From NCBI GenBank assembly GCA_035591015.1, contig JAXIUW010215508.1:1-10797 (forward strand): 10,797 bases of DNA, written 5' to 3'. A program made the translations under genes and the position numbers. Origin of the DNA: Cephalothrix simula (lineage: Eukaryota; Nemertea; Palaeonemertea; Archinemertea; Cephalotrichidae). The notes under the pieces were generated by a model. The model saw only the letters and a program-made list of their open reading frames with translations. It was not told the DNA's origin and did not search any database. How positions within the stretch are numbered: position 1 is the first letter of the stretch; each line of letters begins with the position of its first letter. This document shows positions 6,751 to 10,797 of this stretch, piece by piece.

Positions 6751-8439
6751 CAATAACAGTATTTGTTGATGAGTGATGACGACAGATTGATAAATGCTAG
6801 AAGTGTTAGAATAATAACAACAGCACCTTTACCAGGATGTTAGCAATACCATCACCAAACCAATAACCAACTGATCATAGTGATCAGCCTGTGTGATAGC
6901 CTACCAAGTCTAGTTTACCTGAAGGGGCTTTAATTCGGCGTAATCCATTTCTGATGTACGTGGGTCACTATTTGTTAGCCTCATTGCCATAGTTACGGGC
7001 TGTAAAACTTGTAATGTCTCAACCATCGTGTAACCTTACGTACACAAAATAAAGTCCACTATATATCTCTTTCATTAATGATGTAATCAACAGCTTACAA
7101 AAAACATGCACAATATCCTCAATTATCTAAATACGATTTATTTCGCTTCAATTCACAATTTTCACAATTAAGTTAATTTTCTTCAACTGCAAGTAAGGTT
7201 GGAAGAAAATGATAATTTCATAAAAATGAGTTAACGGACCTAAATGAGATTATCTCTTGAACCAGCCCATCATCCCTTATTTCAAATGGATTAGAGGACG
7301 TGAATAATGTTCAAATAATAACTTAATGTAATAACGATAACTTGATTATCTGGATGAAGCCAGGGAGATGAATCTGGCCGATTTTAATTAAGATTCTTTT
7401 GTAGAATAAATGATCAATTGCGAATAGGATGCAACAAAATTGATGGAGAATTTAATGTTCAAATCACTGACGGAAAATTTTCAATATTCGAAAACCATAG
7501 AGACACTTATTAAACCGGGTTATTTATTAAACGGAAATCAGTACTTCAAAATTGATCAATAACTCAAAAAAGTATAAGATTAGCAATGTCAACACCATCA
7601 CAAAAGATGCAAAACCAATTTTAATGAAGAAAACAAATATTTAAAGCATCTAATTTGCACCGTTTAAGTAACATAACAAAAAAATTGGATTTCATCGACT
7701 TTATCAATGCCTTTGATTCTGTTGTATCTTAAAACACGGAGGGTAACTCATTAACTTTTACCAATTTCTTCTATGTAAACGAATATAGAACTTACAATTC
7801 TGAAAAATTAGTGCTAAGCTCGAAGTTAATACTATGCAATTATTTTAATAAACAAGACTAATGACAAATCAAAATAGGAGAAAATATTTTGATGTATAAA
7901 TGTGTTTATTATAATAATAAAGTAAGAACTAATCTTAAATTTAGTCACCATTTATTTGTTATTCGCGTGGCAGATTGTTATCTTATCATTTTCGAGGACG
8001 TATGCCATAAGTGTGGATATAACCTATGTTTTTCTTATCAAGGCAGCTGATTTCATCGATAAAACAGAGCAAACTAAACAAATCAAAAATAGGAAATACA
8101 AATTTTAAGTGAGTTGACACTAAATTGGTAAAGAGGAGGCTTTGATAGTGAATAAAAATGTTTTCAATGACTTGTGCAGGGGTCATTCTTTGAATCAACC
8201 GGATATTAACAGAGCACTGATATTTAATAGAAAGGTAGTAGAGAAGAATAGGGCATCCTTGTACGATTTATGAATCCATACAAAGATGGTGTAGAAATCA
8301 ATTTCCTTTAAACGTTCGAGATAAAGTTTACTAAAAGATATTTGTATGTCTTGTTTACATGTATCGCCTAATTTGCTGAATTTCTCCAAGATCTATAATT
8401 ATATTTTAAGGTATTGCATATAACTTTAAAAAGTTTTAT
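6751..8439. other. AT-rich stretch without a supported gene
   Basis: Only short minus-strand frames (70 and 64 codons, 8198-7986 and 8389-8195) are present. They have no recognisable product and are not accepted. A small hairpin, CTGATCA-TAG-TGATCAG, occurs near 6871-6887. One CAGCTG is at 8044. Nothing else is supported. Confidence 0.55.
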
Positions 8440-8525
8440 CACAGAATAGACTTCATGTACTTCATGACTTAGATACTGCCATCCAATTCTTACGAAACAC
8501 AGAATAGACTAACGTACTTCATTCT
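8440..8525 (+). repeat. Two copies of the 26-bp CACAGAATAGACT motif
   Basis: The motif CACAGAATAGACTAATGTAC followed by TTCATT is represented here at 8440-8465 (with CTTCATGTAC after the GA) and 8498-8523 (with AACGTAC). The starts are 58 bp apart. The DNA between copies also resembles the spacer of the later cluster (CCAATTCTTA is present in both), so the true unit is probably about 50 bp. Confidence 0.75.
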
Positions 8526-8560
8526 TTGATCTTATAACTTTTCTACTTCATTCAATGGAC

Positions 8561-9016
8561 TGAACTAAATTCAAGAATGAACTAAAAATGAAAGTTTAAA
8601 AATAACGGTATGGTCAATGTTTAGTACAACAGATGAACACCCTTATTAATAATTAAGGTTTTCAGAAAAAAATTTGCGTCATGATTTGAACTTAAGCTTT
8701 TAAAAGCAGCGACCACATGACTGGCTAGCAGCGTGTACCCTATTTCTACAATATGTTTCTATACAAGCTGTCGAATGCCATTAAATTCTTATAAAATAAC
8801 AGATAAAATCCTTACCACAGGCCTAAGTGTACAAAACATATAGAATCTCAATTTTTGAGCCACTAACGTACAAATCAAATATGACTAGAAAGTATCACAA
8901 AGATGTTCTTTAAAACTGGGAGGGAATAGTAATGTCCTGTAACGGATATGTCCCTTCCTCTTGGAATATAAACAAAATCTAATTTCTTTAGTCCCGTATG
9001 AAATAACCATAGAACC
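8561..9016. other. AT-rich stretch without a supported gene
   Basis: It lies between the two motif clusters. A minus-strand 74-codon frame (9099-8875) spans its right part but has no recognisable domain. No further repeat copy is clear, although a decayed one cannot be excluded. Confidence 0.5.
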
Positions 9017-9109
9017 ACGCGCTCCTGCTTTTGAACAATGGTTGAACACGCGTGTCGGACATTACACAGAAACACGCGTAAATGGTTGACTGCGATCACT
9101 TCGCGATCA
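9017..9109. other. CpG-rich patch with repeated CGCG words
   Basis: About ten CpG dinucleotides fall within roughly 90 bp, far denser than anywhere else in the window. They include two ACGCGT words (9048 and 9074), the 10-bp palindrome ACACGCGTGT (9046-9055), and GCGATCA at 9092 and 9103. A direct repeat AATGGTTGA occurs at 9037 and 9081. This could be a small regulatory patch or young insertion. No transcript start or exon can be shown. Confidence 0.4.
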
Positions 9110-9489
9110 AAATTGGATTGACGACACTATACAATATATTGGTATCGCCCGATTTATAGGGGTGATAGATGGAGCATCAAAATAGATGATAATTTTCAAA
9201 AAATATATTTTCAATTTTTTCAAAGTTTTTTTAACGAGTTAGTACGTTTTGCTATCTGTGTCATTGAGTCAAACATTACATGTGTTCCAACTCACTTCAA
9301 AATCCTATCACTGATAACATATAAACAGATGTGTTCTTGTATCATATGATTCTCATGGATTTCAATTCAATCAGAAAAGTCTGTTCAAATGAACTCGATA
9401 TATAAACTCAAAAAACACAACATGCAACCACTAACTGCCACAAAAATTGACCAAAAATGAACTTAATACATTTAGTTTATCTTATTTCA
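9110..9489. other. AT-rich stretch without a supported gene
   Basis: No gene or clear repeat is visible. There are T- and A-rich runs around 9190-9235. Confidence 0.5.
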
Positions 9490-9714
9490 ACAGAATAGAC
9501 TAATGTACTTCAGACCAATTCTTAGTTCTACCACAGAATAGACTAATGTACTTCATTCTTAGATAATATTCTACTAAGATTTAATCACAGCAGATTCACT
9601 GGCACAGCTTACATACTAACTTAGACTTCAGTCACAGAATAGACTAATTCGTTGACTTATGTACTAAGGATTAAATGGTCCTTACACATAATAGACTAAT
9701 GTACCAACTTCATT
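9490..9714 (+). repeat. Four copies of the 26-bp CACAGAATAGACT motif
   Basis: Copies begin at about 9490 (first C replaced by A), 9532, 9633 and 9685, all on the plus strand. The spacings of 42, 101 and 52 bp fit a unit near 50 bp with one unit decayed. The copy at 9532 is the best match to the consensus and continues CTTCATTCTTAGAT. The copy at 9633 diverges after GACTAAT, and the last has CACATAATAGACT and a 3-bp insertion. The sequence matches the cluster at 8440-8525 about 1 kb away, so this is one dispersed or expanded repeat family and not a local accident. It is not a CRISPR array: units are diverged, spacers are themselves related and the context is eukaryotic. Confidence 0.75.
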
Positions 9715-10797
9715 GCGTAATATCTACGATTCTTTTCTAAACTTTTCAATCAAAAAAACTATTCTCATTTGCTAAATACAGTAAGTTTTTTTCCAAATTT
9801 ACAAGATTATAGATGATTCTGATCATATCTTGGGGATGGTAATTCCTAATAAAATCTTATTTTTAATGTATTACTTGACTTCTAAGATACTCAAAAATAC
9901 ATTTTACATTTTATTAAAATGGGCTACAAAAAGAATACTTGTTTATCTCCACACCCTTTCATGTCCTTGTCATTATCAACAAAACAATTGCTGTAATTAG
10001 AATAACGGTTTGACCGCAGATGTTAACACGTTAAAAATGGCGGATCATTAACCGTTAATTGACTAATTATATGGAAGGTTAGATTCTTATCTCTGTAGAA
10101 TGTCTGCATGTCAAAATTAAAATCATGACCATGAAAAGTACTAACAAATTAAGCAGGAGCAATTCAATATGCTCAAAAGGTGATAATGCGAAATATGGTG
10201 GTCAGGGTAGTCTTGCACCGACCCCAGGCATCAGCAAATTATACTTGACAGTCATTATACGACGATACAATGAATCATAACATCATCATGATCATCGTTT
10301 TACATATAGGAGAGTATAGGAGGAAAATTAAAATTCAAAAATGGAATATTCCAAACTGAAATATAATCAATAATATGCAACAGCTGTTCTAGATATAACA
10401 TTCATTTGAGCCCAATTTTGCCATATAAAAGACGTAGCTTACATCAAATACCAGAGTTAGTGATCCAACTCTGCAAATACCTACAGTCCTACAATGGAGG
10501 ATGATAAACAATTTTAGAAATTTTCAAAATTTTTTCCACCATTTTGATCCCAGTACTTGATCACTACTGCTATATTACTTTCATAATAAAAGTACTAGTA
10601 ATTCCCGGATCTGGGTGATTTGAAAAGATATTAAGGAAGCTATTAAGACAAAGCGTATATACGCTGAAAATTATTTTGAAAAAATGAATTGCGAAATTTG
10701 TGACAGCAATATTATGCATGGGTCGAGGGCAATTCGTCTAGATGCCTAAGCAATACCGTAAAAACCGGCATTCACACCCAGCATATAACTATCCTGA
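9715..10797. other. AT-rich stretch without a supported gene
   Basis: No open frame or family-level similarity is visible. Small items are a 7-bp-stem hairpin CAGAGTT/AACTCTG (10452-10473), a CAGCTG at 10381 and a YY1-like word AAAATGGCGGA near 10034. A slightly less AT-rich piece at about 10198-10255 is not assignable. Confidence 0.55.

Noticed and set aside
3490-7489. 17-bp match GAAAATTTTCAATATTC at 3490 and 7473
   Set aside because: Almost pure A/T sequence without flanking similarity, so probably chance in AT-rich DNA.
7986-8389. Two minus-strand frames of 70 and 64 codons
   Set aside because: They have the composition expected of AT-rich non-coding DNA, and no motif.
8875-9099. 74-codon minus-strand frame overlapping the CpG-rich patch
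   Set aside because: No family recognised. The patch is noted for its base composition only.
4007-9602. 14-bp match AGCAGATTCACTGG at 4007 and 9589
   Set aside because: A single match of this length in nearly 11 kb of biased DNA is within chance, and the flanks do not align.
8440-9714. CRISPR-like regular repeats
   Set aside because: Repeats are diverged, spacing varies, spacers share sequence with each other, and the window looks eukaryotic.

Overview
The window looks like non-coding nuclear DNA from an animal. It is AT-rich, at roughly one third G+C judged by eye. It has no open frame above 160 codons, no recognisable protein domain and no bacterial-style gene packing. It does contain eukaryotic repeats: a probable tRNA-derived SINE, a large inverted repeat, a degenerate minisatellite and two clusters of a short interspersed tandem motif. 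I suspect a marine invertebrate, but nothing in the sequence fixes the phylum. I cannot support any intact protein-coding gene. The window could be intergenic or lie inside a long intron.

Layout. 1-3190: AT-rich sequence with no supported gene and only minor short repeats. 3191-3331: probable minus-strand tRNA-derived SINE with an (ATT)n-type tail. 3332-5223: no supported gene, but four CAGCTG E-boxes within about 150 bp (4227-4377), a 12-bp CpG-containing direct repeat (4501 and 4588) and an isolated TGACGTCA octamer (4755). 5224-5780: degenerate minisatellite whose unit is centred on the self-complementary core ATCTGACGTCAGAT. 5953-6630: large diverged inverted repeat (arms about 180 and 245 bp) around a loop of about 250 bp; the right arm keeps a 72-codon open frame on the minus strand that may be fossil coding sequence. 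6683-6712: perfect 30-bp palindrome flanked by TTAA. 6734-6749: 16-bp palindrome containing TGACGTCA. 6751-8439: featureless AT-rich DNA. 8440-8525 and 9490-9714: two clusters, six copies in all, of a motif of about 26 bp (CACAGAATAGACTAATGTAC followed by TTCATT), with a CpG-rich patch between them (9017-9109). 9715-10797: nothing beyond a small hairpin and a YY1-like motif.

No genes can be shown to work together. The most structured part is 5224-6750, where minisatellite, inverted repeat and two perfect palindromes lie side by side. It is best read as a nest of non-autonomous mobile elements, or as one composite foldback-like element. Whether it is previously undescribed cannot be decided without a repeat-library search and a genome-wide copy count.
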